64,000 bases of DNA, taken from assembly GCF_018860545.1 (NCBI RefSeq), contig NZ_JAHKPN010000026.1, forward strand, positions 1 to 64,000. Reading direction: 5' to 3'. Shown one piece after another: positions 46,301 to 54,030 of this stretch (positions are counted from its first letter, which is position 1; every line of letters starts with the position of its first letter). A program made the translations under genes and the position numbers. The notes beneath the pieces are model-generated. The model did no database searches. It was not told where the DNA came from and worked only from the letters and a program-made list of their open reading frames with translations. Source of the stretch: Winogradskyella psychrotolerans (GTDB lineage: Bacteria > Bacteroidota > Bacteroidia > Flavobacteriales > Flavobacteriaceae).

Positions 46301-47627
46301 AAGAACTTCAGAATTGAAATTGGTTGATGCTAAAACAGGAATCATTTTAAGTACAAATAATATTCCTTATGGTTCTTTCATTTATGTTGATAATGGAAGT
46401 AAACTTAAGAAAGGTGATGTCATTTGTGAATGGGATCCATATAACGGTGTAATTATTTCAGAATTTGCTGGTAAAGTGAAGTATGAAAACATCGAACAAG
46501 GGGTTACCTATCAAGTTGAAATTGATGAACAAACTGGTTTCCAAGAGAAGGTTATTTCAGAATCTAGAAACAAGAAGTTGATTCCAACATTATTGATTGA
46601 AGATTCTAAAGGTGAAACGATCCGTTCTTACAACTTACCAGTTGGAGCTCATATTATGATTGATGATGGTGATAAAATTGAAATCGGTAAGATTTTAGTT
46701 AAGATACCTCGTAAATCATCTAAAGCGGGTGATATTACAGGTGGTCTTCCTCGTGTAACAGAATTGTTTGAAGCACGTAACCCTTCTAATCCTGCTGTTG
46801 TAAGTGCGATTGATGGTGTTGTTTCATTCGGTAAAATTAAACGTGGTAACCGTGAAATTATAATTGAGTCTAAATTAGGAGAGGTTAAGAAATATTTAGT
46901 GAAGTTATCTAGTCAAATTCTTGTACAAGAAAATGATTATGTAAAAGCTGGTATGCCTTTATCTGATGGTTCAATTACACCAAACGATATTCTTAATATT
47001 AAAGGCCCTTCTGCAGTTCAACAATACTTAGTTAACGAGGTACAAGAAGTATATCGTTTACAAGGTGTGAAAATTAATGATAAGCACTTCGAAGTTGTTG
47101 TAAGACAAATGATGCGTAAAGTTAGAATTATTGATTCTGGTGATACTATTTTCTTAGAAAATCAATTAGTTCATAAATCAGATTTCATTGAAGAAAACGA
47201 TAAGATTTTCGGAATGAAAGTGATTGAAGATGCTGGTGATTCAGAGAATTTAAAATCAGGTCAAATTGTGACTGTTAGAGATTTAAGAGATGAGAACTCT
47301 AGCTTACGTAGAGAAGATAAGAATCTTGTAACTGCAAGAGATGCTAGTCCTGCGACTGCAACTCCAATATTACAAGGTATTACGAGAGCGTCATTACAAA
47401 CGAAGTCATTTATTTCTGCAGCATCGTTCCAAGAAACGACTAAGGTTCTTAACGAAGCAGCTGTAAATGGTAAAGTAGATTCATTAGAAGGACTTAAAGA
47501 AAATGTAATTGTTGGACATAGAATTCCGGCAGGTACAGGTGTTAGAGAATACGAAAATATCATCGTAGGTTCTAGAGAAGAGTTTAATGAAATGATGAAA
47601 GCTAAAGAAGAAATGAATTTTAACTAA
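43326..47627 (+). CDS. rpoC: DNA-directed RNA polymerase subunit beta'
   Basis: Full-length beta' subunit, 1433 aa. N-terminal zinc ribbon [22 protein letters not shown], the clamp, [24 protein letters not shown] (rudder/switch region), the catalytic [12 protein letters not shown]g2+-binding loop near residue 475, the trigger-loop region [15 protein letters not shown] and a second zinc site [19 protein letters not shown], then [31 protein letters not shown]. The C-terminal region ([16 protein letters not shown]) is normal for Bacteroidetes. Followed by a clear intrinsic terminator, which ends the superoperon. Confidence 0.99.
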   Translation: MARRQDKNTVQKFNKISIGLASPESVLGASRGEVLKPETINYRTHKPERDGLFCERIFGPVKDFECACGKYKRIRYKGIVCDRCGVEVTEKKVRRDRVGHINLVVPVAHIWYFRSLPNKIGYLLGLPSKKLDMIIYYERYVVIQPGIAMNAEGEPIQKMDFLTEEEYLNILETIPQENQYLDDTDPNKFIAKMGAECLIDLLARIDLDQLSYDLRHKANNETSKQRKTEALKRLQVVEAFRDSNLNRENRPEWMIMKAVPVIPPELRPLVPLDGGRFATSDLNDLYRRVIIRNNRLKRLVEIKAPEVILRNEKRMLQESVDSLFDNTRKSSAVKTDSNRPLKSLSDSLKGKQGRFRQNLLGKRVDYSARSVIVVGPELKLFECGLPKDMAAELYKPFVIRKLIERGIVKTVKSAKKIIDRKEPVVWDILENVLKGHPVLLNRAPTLHRLGIQAFQPKLIEGKAIQLHPLVCTAFNADFDGDQMAVHLPLGPEAILECQLLMLASHNILNPANGSPVTVPSQDMVLGLYYMTKLRKTDESYTVKGEGLTFYSPEEVNIAYNEKRVDLNAGIKVRTFDFNEEGELTKQIIETTVGRVLFNEKVPAAAGYINEVLTKKSLREIIHGILKKTSVPETADFLDEIKTLGYKFAFQGGLSFSLGDIIIPAEKQGMIDAANKQVDGIMGNYNMGLITNNERYNQVIDIWTSTNAELTELSMKRIREDQQGFNSVFMMLDSGARGSKEQIRQLTGMRGLMAKPKKSTAAGGEIIENPILSNFKEGLSILEYFISTHGARKGLADTALKTADAGYLTRRLVDVSQDVIVYEEDCGTLRGIEVSALKKNEEIVENLAARIVGRTSLNDVYNPLTEELLVEAGGHIDDAVAKKIGESPIDAIEVRSPLTCEAKKGICVKCYGRNLATGKMVQRGEAVGVVAAQSIGEPGTQLTLRTFHVGGIAGNISEENKLTVKFDGVAEIEDLKTVKSKDKEGNEVDVVISRTSELKLVDAKTGIILSTNNIPYGSFIYVDNGSKLKKGDVICEWDPYNGVIISEFAGKVKYENIEQGVTYQVEIDEQTGFQEKVISESRNKKLIPTLLIEDSKGETIRSYNLPVGAHIMIDDGDKIEIGKILVKIPRKSSKAGDITGGLPRVTELFEARNPSNPAVVSAIDGVVSFGKIKRGNREIIIESKLGEVKKYLVKLSSQILVQENDYVKAGMPLSDGSITPNDILNIKGPSAVQQYLVNEVQEVYRLQGVKINDKHFEVVVRQMMRKVRIIDSGDTIFLENQLVHKSDFIEENDKIFGMKVIEDAGDSENLKSGQIVTVRDLRDENSSLRREDKNLVTARDASPATATPILQGITRASLQTKSFISAASFQETTKVLNEAAVNGKVDSLEGLKENVIVGHRIPAGTGVREYENIIVGSREEFNEMMKAKEEMNFN

Positions 47628-47661
47628 TTTTATAGTTTTCTTTCAAAATAATAAATGAATT

Positions 47662-47700
47662 AAAAGCCTTCTTGTATTTTTACATGAAGGCTTTTATATT
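47662..47700 (+). terminator. Intrinsic terminator of the rpoBC operon
   Basis: AAAAGCCTTCTTGT, loop, ACATGAAGGCTTTT: a 14-bp stem with one mismatch, then ATATTTTT. Confidence 0.88.
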
Positions 47701-47720
47701 TTTAAAAATAATTAATCAGA

Positions 47721-47752
47721 CTTCCTTCATCAAGGAAGCGTAAATACATTTG
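47721..47752 (+). promoter_or_regulatory. Promoter and upstream hairpin of the DUF3467 gene
   Basis: TACATTTG at 47745-47752 is an exact -7 box and ends 2 nt before the ATG at 47755. The transcript start would fall at or next to the start codon (leaderless mRNA). A perfect inverted repeat CTTCCTT/AAGGAAG occupies 47721-47738, roughly where the -33 region would be, and could be an operator. No -33 TTG is visible. Confidence 0.6.
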
Positions 47753-47754
47753 CG

Positions 47755-48078
47755 ATGGCAGACGAAAAAAACAATCCAAATAATAAAAAAGGACAAATTA
47801 ATATTGAGTTAGACGAGAAAATAGCCGAAGGGATTTATTCTAACTTGGCAATAATCAACCATTCTGTTTCAGAATTTGTAGTAGATTTTGTGAGCATTAT
47901 GCCTGGAACTCCAAAGAGCAAAGTAAAGTCTAGAATTATATTAACACCACAGCATGCTAAACGTTTATTAAAAGCCTTAGGTGAGAACGTCACACGTTTT
48001 GAAAACGCTCATGGTGAAATCAAAGATTACGAGCAACCTCCAATACCATTAAATTTTGGACCCACAGGACAAGCTTAA
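47755..48078 (+). CDS. DUF3467 domain protein
   Basis: A 107-aa protein. After a charged Asn/Lys-rich N-terminus it shows the family core QINIELDEKIAEGIYSNLAIINHSVSEFVVDFVSIMPGTPKSKVKSRIILTPQHAKRLLKALGENV, ending in EQPPIPLNFGPTGQA. The family is widespread in Bacteroidetes next to rpoC; its function is unknown. Its start lies 3 nt after a -7 promoter box, so it may be translated from a leaderless mRNA. The last 48 bp of the gene are copied twice downstream within a 109-bp tandem repeat. Confidence 0.93.
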   Translation: MADEKNNPNNKKGQINIELDEKIAEGIYSNLAIINHSVSEFVVDFVSIMPGTPKSKVKSRIILTPQHAKRLLKALGENVTRFENAHGEIKDYEQPPIPLNFGPTGQA

Positions 48079-48296
48079 AATTTTAACTGCTTAATTTCTG
48101 TATTAAAAATAAAATGGATGTTGCTCGAAACGTTTCTTCGAGCAACCTCCAATACCATTAAATTTTGGACCCACAGGACAAGCTTAAATTTTTAACTGCT
48201 TATTTGCTGTATTAAAAATAAAATGGATGTTGCTCGAAACGTTTCTTCGAGCAACATCTAATACCATTAAATTTTGGACCCACAGGACAAGCTTAA
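48031..48296 (+). repeat. 109-bp tandem repeat made from the DUF3467 gene tail plus a hairpin
   Basis: The 48-bp gene end (GAGCAACCTCCAATACC ... GACAAGCTTAA) occurs at 48031-48078, 48140-48187 and 48249-48296; the period is exactly 109 bp. Copy 2 is identical to copy 1; copy 3 differs at two bases. The two 61-bp spacers (48079-48139, 48188-48248) differ at three bases. Each spacer ends in GTTGCTCGAA-ACGTTTC-TTC which pairs with the following GAGCAAC, forming hairpins at about 48121-48145 and 48226-48258. In the second hairpin one of the two changes in copy 3 (C to A) extends the stem to a perfect 13 bp. Copies 2 and 3 are not translated. Confidence 0.95.
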
Positions 48297-48324
48297 TAGG
48301 CTTTTCTTATTGGTATTAAGACAC

Positions 48325-48367
48325 AAAAAAGACCTTTGAATACATAAACGTTCAAAGGTCTTTTTTT
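48325..48367. terminator. Bidirectional intrinsic terminator
   Basis: AAAAAAGACCTTTGAA, 10-nt loop, TTCAAAGGTCTTTTTT: a 16-bp perfect stem with A-run and T-run on opposite sides. It serves the DUF3467 gene on the plus strand and the Fe-S protein gene on the minus strand. Confidence 0.95.
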
Positions 48368-48384
48368 ATGATTAGTTCTTAAAT

Positions 48385-48615
48385 TTATGCGACTTCTTTT
48401 TTATTTAAATGATATTTTAAAGCTCCGGAAGGGCATTTGTTAATCTGATTGATAATGACATCAGTTTGGGCACCTTCTAAATCAATCCAAGGAATCACAG
48501 AGTTTCTGAAAACACTTGATAATTGTTTCGCACAGAATCCTGCATTTGTACAGCAGCGAGGTGCATAGGTTACAGTAATCTTACTGTTACTGAAAACGTT
48601 TTCGTTATTATCCAT
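48385..48615 (-). CDS. (4Fe-4S) mono-cluster protein, YjdI-like
   Basis: A 76-aa protein of the divergent Fer4_19/YjdI type. Cysteines occur as APRCCTNAGFCAKQL (residues about 19-33) and NKCPSGALKYHL (about 59-70), enough for one 4Fe-4S cluster. VTYAPRCCTNAGFC and PSGAL are typical of this family. Function is unknown; it may be a small electron carrier. It stands alone between a bidirectional terminator and prfC, and I see no adjacent N-acetyltransferase of the kind often found beside yjdI. Confidence 0.88.
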   Translation of the reverse strand: MDNNENVFSNSKITVTYAPRCCTNAGFCAKQLSSVFRNSVIPWIDLEGAQTDVIINQINKCPSGALKYHLNKKEVA

Positions 48616-48756
48616 AATAAGTAGATTAGTTTGGGGTTAATCTTATTTTTATACTCTTACTAGTCTAGTAAACTTAAATAATATTCGATTAAAATACAAA
48701 AATCTTCGATAAAGCGCACTGTATTTTAACGTTTACAATTAAAATTACGACACCTC

Positions 48757-50346
48757 TTATTCAAATTCAGAGGTCATGTGGAATGTAATACTTGGGTATT
48801 TTTGTTGTGTCATCTGCAGAGAAAACATTGAATCAGCTAAAAATACCAATTGATTTTGTTTATCTCTAGCTAGGAAACGCTGCTTCACACGAAGGAATTC
48901 TTTATACTCATCACTCTTTTGGTCTTTAGTTTCAACCCAACATGCTTTGTGTACATTTAGGTTTTCGTACGTGCACTTGGCTCCATACTCATGCTCTAAT
49001 CTGTATTGAATAACTTCATATTGTAAGGCTCCTACGGTACCAATTACTTTTCGACCGTTTAAATCTAACGTAAATAATTGGGCAACTCCTTCGTCCATCA
49101 ATTGATCAATACCTTTATAAAGCTGTTTGGCTTTCATTGGGTCTGCATTATTAATGTATCTAAAGTGTTCCGGTGAAAAACTAGGAACTCCTTTATAGTT
49201 TAATATTTCGCCTTCAGTTAAAGTATCTCCAATTTTAAAACTTCCTGTGTCCTGTAATCCAACAATATCCCCTGGATATGAAATGTCTACGATCTCTTTC
49301 TTTTCAGCAAAAAAGGCATTTGGGCTAGAAAATTTTAATTTTTTATTATGTCTTACATGAAGATACGGTGTATTCCGTTTAAATTCTCCTGAAACAATTT
49401 TTATAAATGCTAATCTATTTCTGTGATTAGGATCCATGTTAGCATGAATTTTAAACACGAAACCAGTAAATTTATCTTCCTCAGGTTTTACTAAACGTTC
49501 TTCACTATGCTTAGGTCTAGGTTTTGGTGCAATATCTACAAAACAATCTAATAATTCTCTTACACCAAAATTGTTTAACGCCGATCCAAAAAAGACAGGT
49601 TGTTGCTCACCATTTAAATAGTCTTCTTTATTGAAGTGCGGATAAATGCCATCTACCAGCTCTATTTCCTCTCGTAATGTATTTGCGGCTTGTTCACCCA
49701 CTAATGTGTCTAATTCTGGTGACGCTAAATCTGAAATCTCAATAGTTTCCTCAATATCCTTTCGATTGTCTCCAGAAAATAAATTAATGTTCTTTTCCCA
49801 GATGTTGTAAATCCCTTTAAAGTCGTACCCCATTCCAATCGGGAAACTTAAAGGGACTACTTTTAAACCTAGTTTTTGTTCAATTTCATCTAATAAATCA
49901 AAAGCGTCTTTACCTTCTCTATCCATCTTATTTATAAAGACAATCATAGGAATGTTCCGCATCCTACAAACTTCGACTAACTTTTCAGTTTGTTCCTCAA
50001 CCCCTTTAGCAACATCAATTACGACTATAACACTATCTACAGCGGTTAAAGTTCTAAAGGTATCTTCAGCGAAATCTTTGTGACCAGGCGTATCAAGAAT
50101 ATTTATTTTTATACCATTATATTCAAAAGCTAAAACAGAGGTCGCTACAGAAATTCCACGCTGGCGTTCAATTTCCATAAAATCACTTGTAGCTCCTTTT
50201 TTTATCTTATTACTCTTTACGGCACCAGCTTCTTGTATGGCTCCACCAAAAAGAAGTAGTTTTTCCGTTAATGTTGTTTTACCAGCATCTGGGTGTGAAA
50301 TGATTCCGAAGGTGCGTCGTCTGTTTATTTCTGTTATAAAACTCAT
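48757..50346 (-). CDS. prfC: Peptide chain release factor 3
   Basis: A 529-aa translational GTPase that ejects RF1/RF2 from the ribosome. G motifs: SHPDAGKTTLTEKLL (about 17-31), the RGISVATSVLAF effector region, DTPGHKDFAEDTFRTL (G3) and NKMDREG (G4). The domain II-III parts (FTGFVFKIHANMDPNHRNRLAFIKIVSGEF; FTLDLNGRKVIGTVGALQYEVIQYRLEHEYGAKC) distinguish it from EF-G. Length matches RF3. Genes on both sides are unrelated. Confidence 0.98.
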   Translation of the reverse strand: MSFITEINRRRTFGIISHPDAGKTTLTEKLLLFGGAIQEAGAVKSNKIKKGATSDFMEIERQRGISVATSVLAFEYNGIKINILDTPGHKDFAEDTFRTLTAVDSVIVVIDVAKGVEEQTEKLVEVCRMRNIPMIVFINKMDREGKDAFDLLDEIEQKLGLKVVPLSFPIGMGYDFKGIYNIWEKNINLFSGDNRKDIEETIEISDLASPELDTLVGEQAANTLREEIELVDGIYPHFNKEDYLNGEQQPVFFGSALNNFGVRELLDCFVDIAPKPRPKHSEERLVKPEEDKFTGFVFKIHANMDPNHRNRLAFIKIVSGEFKRNTPYLHVRHNKKLKFSSPNAFFAEKKEIVDISYPGDIVGLQDTGSFKIGDTLTEGEILNYKGVPSFSPEHFRYINNADPMKAKQLYKGIDQLMDEGVAQLFTLDLNGRKVIGTVGALQYEVIQYRLEHEYGAKCTYENLNVHKACWVETKDQKSDEYKEFLRVKQRFLARDKQNQLVFLADSMFSLQMTQQKYPSITFHMTSEFE

Positions 50347-50650
50347 AATAAATTTAAAATGACTGCGAAGATACTATTATTAAGGATAATTAGAATAGAT
50401 GATATAAAGGATATTGAAGAAACAATTGAATTTATGTTTTAAATTTTAGTTGATATAAGGAGAATATTCCTGAAAATAATTTACTCAATTTTGAATGTAA
50501 ATAGTATGATAACACAGGAAGGAAGTGTTAAATATGATTTATTGATACTATATTAATGAATAAAATTTAAATAAGGTTCACAACATCTTCTCTATAGTTT
50601 TTATGAAAACATTAATGTATTTTTAAAGTTTTACTTGGTATTTTTACGGC
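50347..50650. other. Intergenic region between prfC and idi
   Basis: A 304-bp region between divergent genes. A TATTTTTA string at 50639-50646, one base from TAnnTTTG, lies 4 nt before the idi ATG and would make its mRNA nearly leaderless. A 27-codon frame at about 50360 on the plus strand has no supporting signal. Nothing else is recognised. Confidence 0.35.
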
Positions 50651-51178
50651 ATGATAGAAGAGCAAGTCATCTTAGTAGATGAAAATGATAATAAAATTGG
50701 ATTAATGCCAAAAATGGAAGCGCATGAAAAAGCACTTTTACATCGTGCATTTTCCGTATTTATATTTAATGATAAAAATGAATTGATGCTTCAGCAGCGT
50801 GCTTTGCATAAATATCATACTCCTGGGTTGTGGACCAACACTTGTTGCAGTCATCAACGGGACGGTGAGAGTAATTTACAAGCTGGCGAACGACGTTTAC
50901 AAGAAGAAATGGGGTTTGTGACCAGCTTAGAAGAAAAAACGTCGTTTATCTATAAAGCACCCTTTGACAATGGATTAACAGAGCATGAGTACGATCATAT
51001 TATGGTTGGATATTATAATGATAATCCAAACATCAATCCAGAGGAAGTGGCCAATTGGAAATGGATGTCACTTGAGTCTGTAAAAGCAGATATTGCGGAA
51101 CACCCACAACTTTACACAGCTTGGTTCAAAATTATATTTGAAAAATTCTATGAATTCATAAATATCAATAAACAATAA
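50651..51178 (+). CDS. idi: Isopentenyl-diphosphate delta-isomerase, type I
   Basis: Converts IPP to DMAPP in isoprenoid synthesis. A 175-aa Nudix-fold enzyme with HRAFSVFIFNDKNELMLQQRA (residues 31-51), the active-site cysteine motif LWTNTCCSHQRDGE, and the Nudix-like box GERRLQEEMGF, followed by EHEYDHIMVGYY with the catalytic Glu. It requires metal ions for activity. Its stop codon overlaps the next start as TAATG, so it is translationally coupled to the PTPS gene. Confidence 0.95.
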   Translation: MIEEQVILVDENDNKIGLMPKMEAHEKALLHRAFSVFIFNDKNELMLQQRALHKYHTPGLWTNTCCSHQRDGESNLQAGERRLQEEMGFVTSLEEKTSFIYKAPFDNGLTEHEYDHIMVGYYNDNPNINPEEVANWKWMSLESVKADIAEHPQLYTAWFKIIFEKFYEFININKQ

Positions 51179-51588
51179 TGAAGGTTACTGTACATAGAAA
51201 AGCACATTTTAATGCAGCACATAGGCTGTATAGAAAGGACTGGACTTTTGAAAAGAATGACGCCGTGTTTGGTCTATGTAATAACCCAAACTTTCACGGG
51301 CACAACTATGAATTAATAGCCAGTGTCACGGGTGAAATTGATCCTGAAACAGGTTTTGTTATTGACGTGAAAATTTTAAAAGATATTATTAAATCAGAAG
51401 TTGAAGACGCTTTTGATCATAAGAACTTAAATGTTGAAGTGCCTGAATTTAAAGATCTCAACCCTACTGCAGAAAATATCGCAGTGGTGATTTACCATAA
51501 AATTAAACCAAAACTTAACCCGAAATTTCATCTCGAAATTACGTTGTATGAAACACCTCGTAACTTTGTAACCTATTCGGGAAATTAA
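51178..51588 (+). CDS. 6-pyruvoyl-tetrahydropterin synthase / QueD family
   Basis: A 136-aa pterin enzyme acting on 7,8-dihydroneopterin triphosphate. Zinc ligands: H15 in HFNAAHRL, and H40 and H42 in CNNPNFHGHNY, with C34 as the likely catalytic thiol. The spacing CNNPNxHGHNY and VTGEIDPETGFVIDV match the eukaryote-like PTPS branch better than the CxxxHGH pattern of classical QueD. It may therefore make either a tetrahydrobiopterin-type product or 6-carboxy-tetrahydropterin for queuosine; context does not decide. FDHKNLN supplies the catalytic Asp/His. Coupled to idi. Confidence 0.9.
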   Translation: MKVTVHRKAHFNAAHRLYRKDWTFEKNDAVFGLCNNPNFHGHNYELIASVTGEIDPETGFVIDVKILKDIIKSEVEDAFDHKNLNVEVPEFKDLNPTAENIAVVIYHKIKPKLNPKFHLEITLYETPRNFVTYSGN

Positions 51589-51598
51589 TTAAAGCGAC

Positions 51599-52561
51599 AT
51601 GTTATATCCGTTGAAATTCCAACCTATCCTAAAAGATAAAATTTGGGGTGGTGAAAAACTAAATCAATATTTTAATAAAGATTCTAATTCTAAAGACCTA
51701 GGAGAAAGTTGGGAGATTAGTACGGTGCCTAATGATGTTTCTGTTGTTGATAACGGTGAATTAAAAGGACAATCACTTCAACAATTAGTTAATACCTATA
51801 AATCTGATTTTTTAGGTGAAAAAAATTGGAAGCGTTTTGGTAATGCATTCCCTTTGCTTATTAAATTTATCGATGCTAAAGAGGATTTGAGTATTCAGCT
51901 ACACCCAAATGATGAATTAGCAAAAAAGCGCCACAATTCGTTTGGTAAAACCGAGATGTGGTATGTGATGCAAGCCGATAAGGATGCGAATTTAATTGTT
52001 GGATTTAAAGGTGAGGTTGACAAAGCAACGTATTTAAAGCACTTAGAAAATAATACACTTACCGAAATCTTAAATTTTGATACTGTAAAAGAGGGTGACA
52101 CCTATTTTATTGAAGCCGGACGAGTTCATGCTATAGGAGCTGGTGTATTGTTAGCAGAGATTCAACAAACTAGTGATGTGACGTATCGTGTGTACGATTG
52201 GGATCGTGTGGATGATGAAGGCAATGCACGTGAGTTGCATAATGATATTGCTATAGATGCTTTTGATTTTGATATGGAGAATGATTTTAGGATCGACTAT
52301 CCAAAAGAAAAGAATGTATCTAATGGCATGGTAAGTTGTCCTTTCTTTACAACCAATTTTATAGAGTTAACCTCTGAAATTGACATAGAAAACACACACG
52401 ATTCTTTTATGATTTACATGTGTGTAGATGGAGACGTTGAAGTTTCAGCAGCGGGTTTTAGTGAACGAATCCCTAAGGGTGAAACGATTTTGATGCCCGC
52501 AGATATTAAAAATTTTAAATTAAAATCGAATTACGCAAAACTCCTAGAAGTTTACGTTTAA
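51599..52561 (+). CDS. manA: Mannose-6-phosphate isomerase, class I (small form)
   Basis: Interconverts fructose-6-phosphate and mannose-6-phosphate. A 320-aa cupin with zinc ligands Q100 and H102 in SIQLHPND, E119 in GKTEMWYV, and a histidine in EAGRVHAIGAG. The start YPLKFQPILKDKIWGGEKL and GESWEIS are diagnostic. It is the short bacterial class I type (Bacillus-like), lacking the extra domain of E. coli ManA. It lies 10 nt after the PTPS gene, so a three-gene transcript with idi is likely. Confidence 0.95.
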   Translation: MLYPLKFQPILKDKIWGGEKLNQYFNKDSNSKDLGESWEISTVPNDVSVVDNGELKGQSLQQLVNTYKSDFLGEKNWKRFGNAFPLLIKFIDAKEDLSIQLHPNDELAKKRHNSFGKTEMWYVMQADKDANLIVGFKGEVDKATYLKHLENNTLTEILNFDTVKEGDTYFIEAGRVHAIGAGVLLAEIQQTSDVTYRVYDWDRVDDEGNARELHNDIAIDAFDFDMENDFRIDYPKEKNVSNGMVSCPFFTTNFIELTSEIDIENTHDSFMIYMCVDGDVEVSAAGFSERIPKGETILMPADIKNFKLKSNYAKLLEVYV

Positions 52562-52611
52562 AACTTCAGATAAAAAGTAACATTGACAAACGAATAACTA
52601 AAAGGATTTAG

Positions 52612-52619
52612 TATTTTTG
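52612..52619 (+). promoter_or_regulatory. -7 promoter box of the 89-aa gene
   Basis: TATTTTTG, an exact -7 box, 24 nt before the ATG at 52644. It rules out a TTG start at 52617, which would lie inside this box. Confidence 0.65.
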
Positions 52620-52643
52620 CGGTTATTATTAAAAATAATTATT

Positions 52644-52913
52644 ATGGCAAATAAGAGAGAATTAAAAAAAGATATCAACTACGTACTAGGAGATATTATA
52701 GAAGCAGTTTACGTTTGGGAACTTGCGAATGCTGAGAAGCCAACAAAAGAAAGTGAAGCTGTTATAGATGAAGCAATCGCTACATTTGATGAGTTAATTG
52801 CTCGTGTAAATGATAGAAGTGTTGAGAATAAGAAAGCACATTTTAAAGCAATTAACAATGATCTTGAAACAAAAGGTAGAGGTCTTATAGAAAAAATCAA
52901 TAAATTAAAGTAA
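52644..52913 (+). CDS. Small conserved helical protein, unknown function
   Basis: An 89-aa soluble protein starting MANKRELKKDINYVLGDII. It is predicted to be entirely helical and rich in Glu/Lys/Ala (VYVWELANAEKPTKESEAVIDEAIATFDELIARVND and a final GRGLIEKINKLK). I do not recognise a named domain. It has its own promoter, starts with A-rich sequence before the ATG, and precedes a tRNA-Thr gene by 71 nt. Its clear promoter, ordinary codon use and the lack of a better frame make it a real gene. Confidence 0.85.
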   Translation: MANKRELKKDINYVLGDIIEAVYVWELANAEKPTKESEAVIDEAIATFDELIARVNDRSVENKKAHFKAINNDLETKGRGLIEKINKLK

Positions 52914-52918
52914 ATTGA

Positions 52919-52949
52919 TTTGCAGATTTGAAAATCTATTTTAAATTTG
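52919..52949 (+). promoter_or_regulatory. Promoter before the second tRNA-Thr
   Basis: TTTG at 52919-52922, 19-bp spacer, TAAATTTG at 52942-52949. Layout matches the promoter of tRNA-Thr copy 1. Start expected near 52953. Confidence 0.6.
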
Positions 52950-52954
52950 CGCTC

Positions 52955-52984
52955 GCTTACCGAATATAAGGTAAGCATTTTTTT
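52955..52984 (+). promoter_or_regulatory. Terminator-like hairpin abutting the tRNA-Thr 5' end
   Basis: GCTTACC, 8-nt loop, GGTAAGC, then A and seven T; the next base is G1 of the tRNA. There is no room for a promoter between the T-run and the tRNA, so the tRNA precursor must be transcribed through this hairpin. It is an attenuator or processing-signal candidate. Confidence 0.65.
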
Positions 52985-53058
52985 GCCGATGTAGCTCAGC
53001 TGGCTAGAGCAGCTGATTTGTAATCAGCAGGTCGTGGGTTCGAGTCCCTCCATCGGCT
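52985..53058 (+). tRNA. tRNA-Thr(TGT), copy 2
   Basis: A 74-nt tRNA identical to copy 1 except for one base in the acceptor stem: here CATCGGC, which replaces the G7-U66 wobble with G7-C66. Anticodon TGT. CCA is not encoded. Confidence 0.97.
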
Positions 53059-53065
53059 CTTCATT

Positions 53066-53103
53066 AAAACTCTAACTATGTAAAAGTAGTTAGAGTTTTT
53101 TTA
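53066..53103 (+). terminator. Intrinsic terminator of tRNA-Thr copy 2
   Basis: AAAACTCTAACTA, loop, TAGTTAGAGTTTT, then TTT: a 13-bp perfect stem 7 nt after the tRNA. Confidence 0.92.
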
Positions 53104-53174
53104 TTTAATTTAAATAGGACCAGAAGGTTGATGCTCAACTAAATTGAAATAAGACTATTCTTCAATCGTTAAAA

Positions 53175-53212
53175 CAAAAAAATCCAATCATAATTTATGA
53201 TTGGATTTTTTT
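53175..53212. terminator. Bidirectional intrinsic terminator
   Basis: AAAAAATCCAATCAT, loop AATTT, ATGATTGGATTTTTT: a 15-bp perfect stem with A- and T-runs. It probably ends the DUF4369 gene on the minus strand. Confidence 0.88.
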
Positions 53213-53268
53213 AATTTTATTTAAGCGCAGTACGATTGAATGTACCTAAGACGACTGTTGCCTATGAT

Positions 53269-53979
53269 TTATTCCGCCGGAGTTCTATTGGCTATAAATT
53301 CACCTAATTGTTTCCCGTAAAGTGAATTTTTAATTTTTGGACTTAGATTATTATAAATAGAATCGATGTACACCGGATTGGCATTACGTGCTTCATATAA
53401 TGCTAAATAAGGAGCAATCTCACTATCATTGTTGTTTATAGCATACTGAATCGTGTATGCATATTTTCGCTTTATAAGGTTGTCAGCTACTTTATTCAAA
53501 GAGTCTAAAGCAATACTGTCATTTTTATTTTGAGCCATAAAACTGGCTTCAATTATGTCTAAGTTTCTATCGTTATATTTTGACATCACTCCTAAATAGT
53601 CCTCTAAAAGGAGTTGTTGATTAGACCCTTTTATTTCATAATCATAATTAAAGGTTTTTAGTGTTGTTGTAATTTCTGTAACACCTTTATCCGCAAAAAA
53701 TGGAATATAATGTTCTTCACCATCATTTTTAAATAATTTTAAGTAGAGTAGAATAGGCTCTTCTAAGTTAGTGTGCATTGCAAATTCTGATTCACCAGTT
53801 ATAGACATAGAATCTAAATCTACAATACTAGAATCTCCATCTTTCTGAAGATAGACAACTCCCTTTTTTAGTCCTTTAATATGTCCTTTAAGAGTAAAGT
53901 TGGTATCGTTATCTTTTCCGCATGAAACGGCTAAGGTTGCTAAAATTATGAGACTTAATACTTTGTTTAATGTTGTCAT
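53269..53979 (-). CDS. DUF4369 domain lipoprotein
   Basis: A 236-aa lipoprotein with lipobox signal (NKVLSLIILATLAVSC). The mature N-terminus NFTLKGHIKGLKKGVVYLQKDGDSSIVDLDSMSITGESEFAMHTNLEEPILLYLKL is the DUF4369 beta sandwich, usually found at the start of thioredoxin-like lipoproteins in Bacteroidetes. Here the thioredoxin domain is absent; the C-terminal half is helical (LDSLNKVADNLIKRKYAYTIQYAINNNDSEIAPYLALYEARNANPVYIDSIYNNLSP). The protein is therefore a truncated architecture. Function unknown. Divergent from the tRNA unit. Confidence 0.88.
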   Translation of the reverse strand: MTTLNKVLSLIILATLAVSCGKDNDTNFTLKGHIKGLKKGVVYLQKDGDSSIVDLDSMSITGESEFAMHTNLEEPILLYLKLFKNDGEEHYIPFFADKGVTEITTTLKTFNYDYEIKGSNQQLLLEDYLGVMSKYNDRNLDIIEASFMAQNKNDSIALDSLNKVADNLIKRKYAYTIQYAINNNDSEIAPYLALYEARNANPVYIDSIYNNLSPKIKNSLYGKQLGEFIANRTPAE

Positions 53980-54030
53980 GTTTTGCTAAATAATTAGGTG
54001 CGCAAATATCTTATAATAGTTTTAATATTA

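Noticed and set aside
50360..50443. 27-codon frame between prfC and idi
   Set aside because: Too short, no promoter or start context, and composition like surrounding non-coding DNA.
52617..52643. TTG start nine codons before the 89-aa gene
   Set aside because: It overlaps the exact -7 promoter box 52612-52619 and would not be transcribed.
52709..52978. Minus-strand frame of 89 codons over the helical-protein gene
   Set aside because: It runs antisense through a well-supported gene, has no signal or motif and covers the tRNA promoter.
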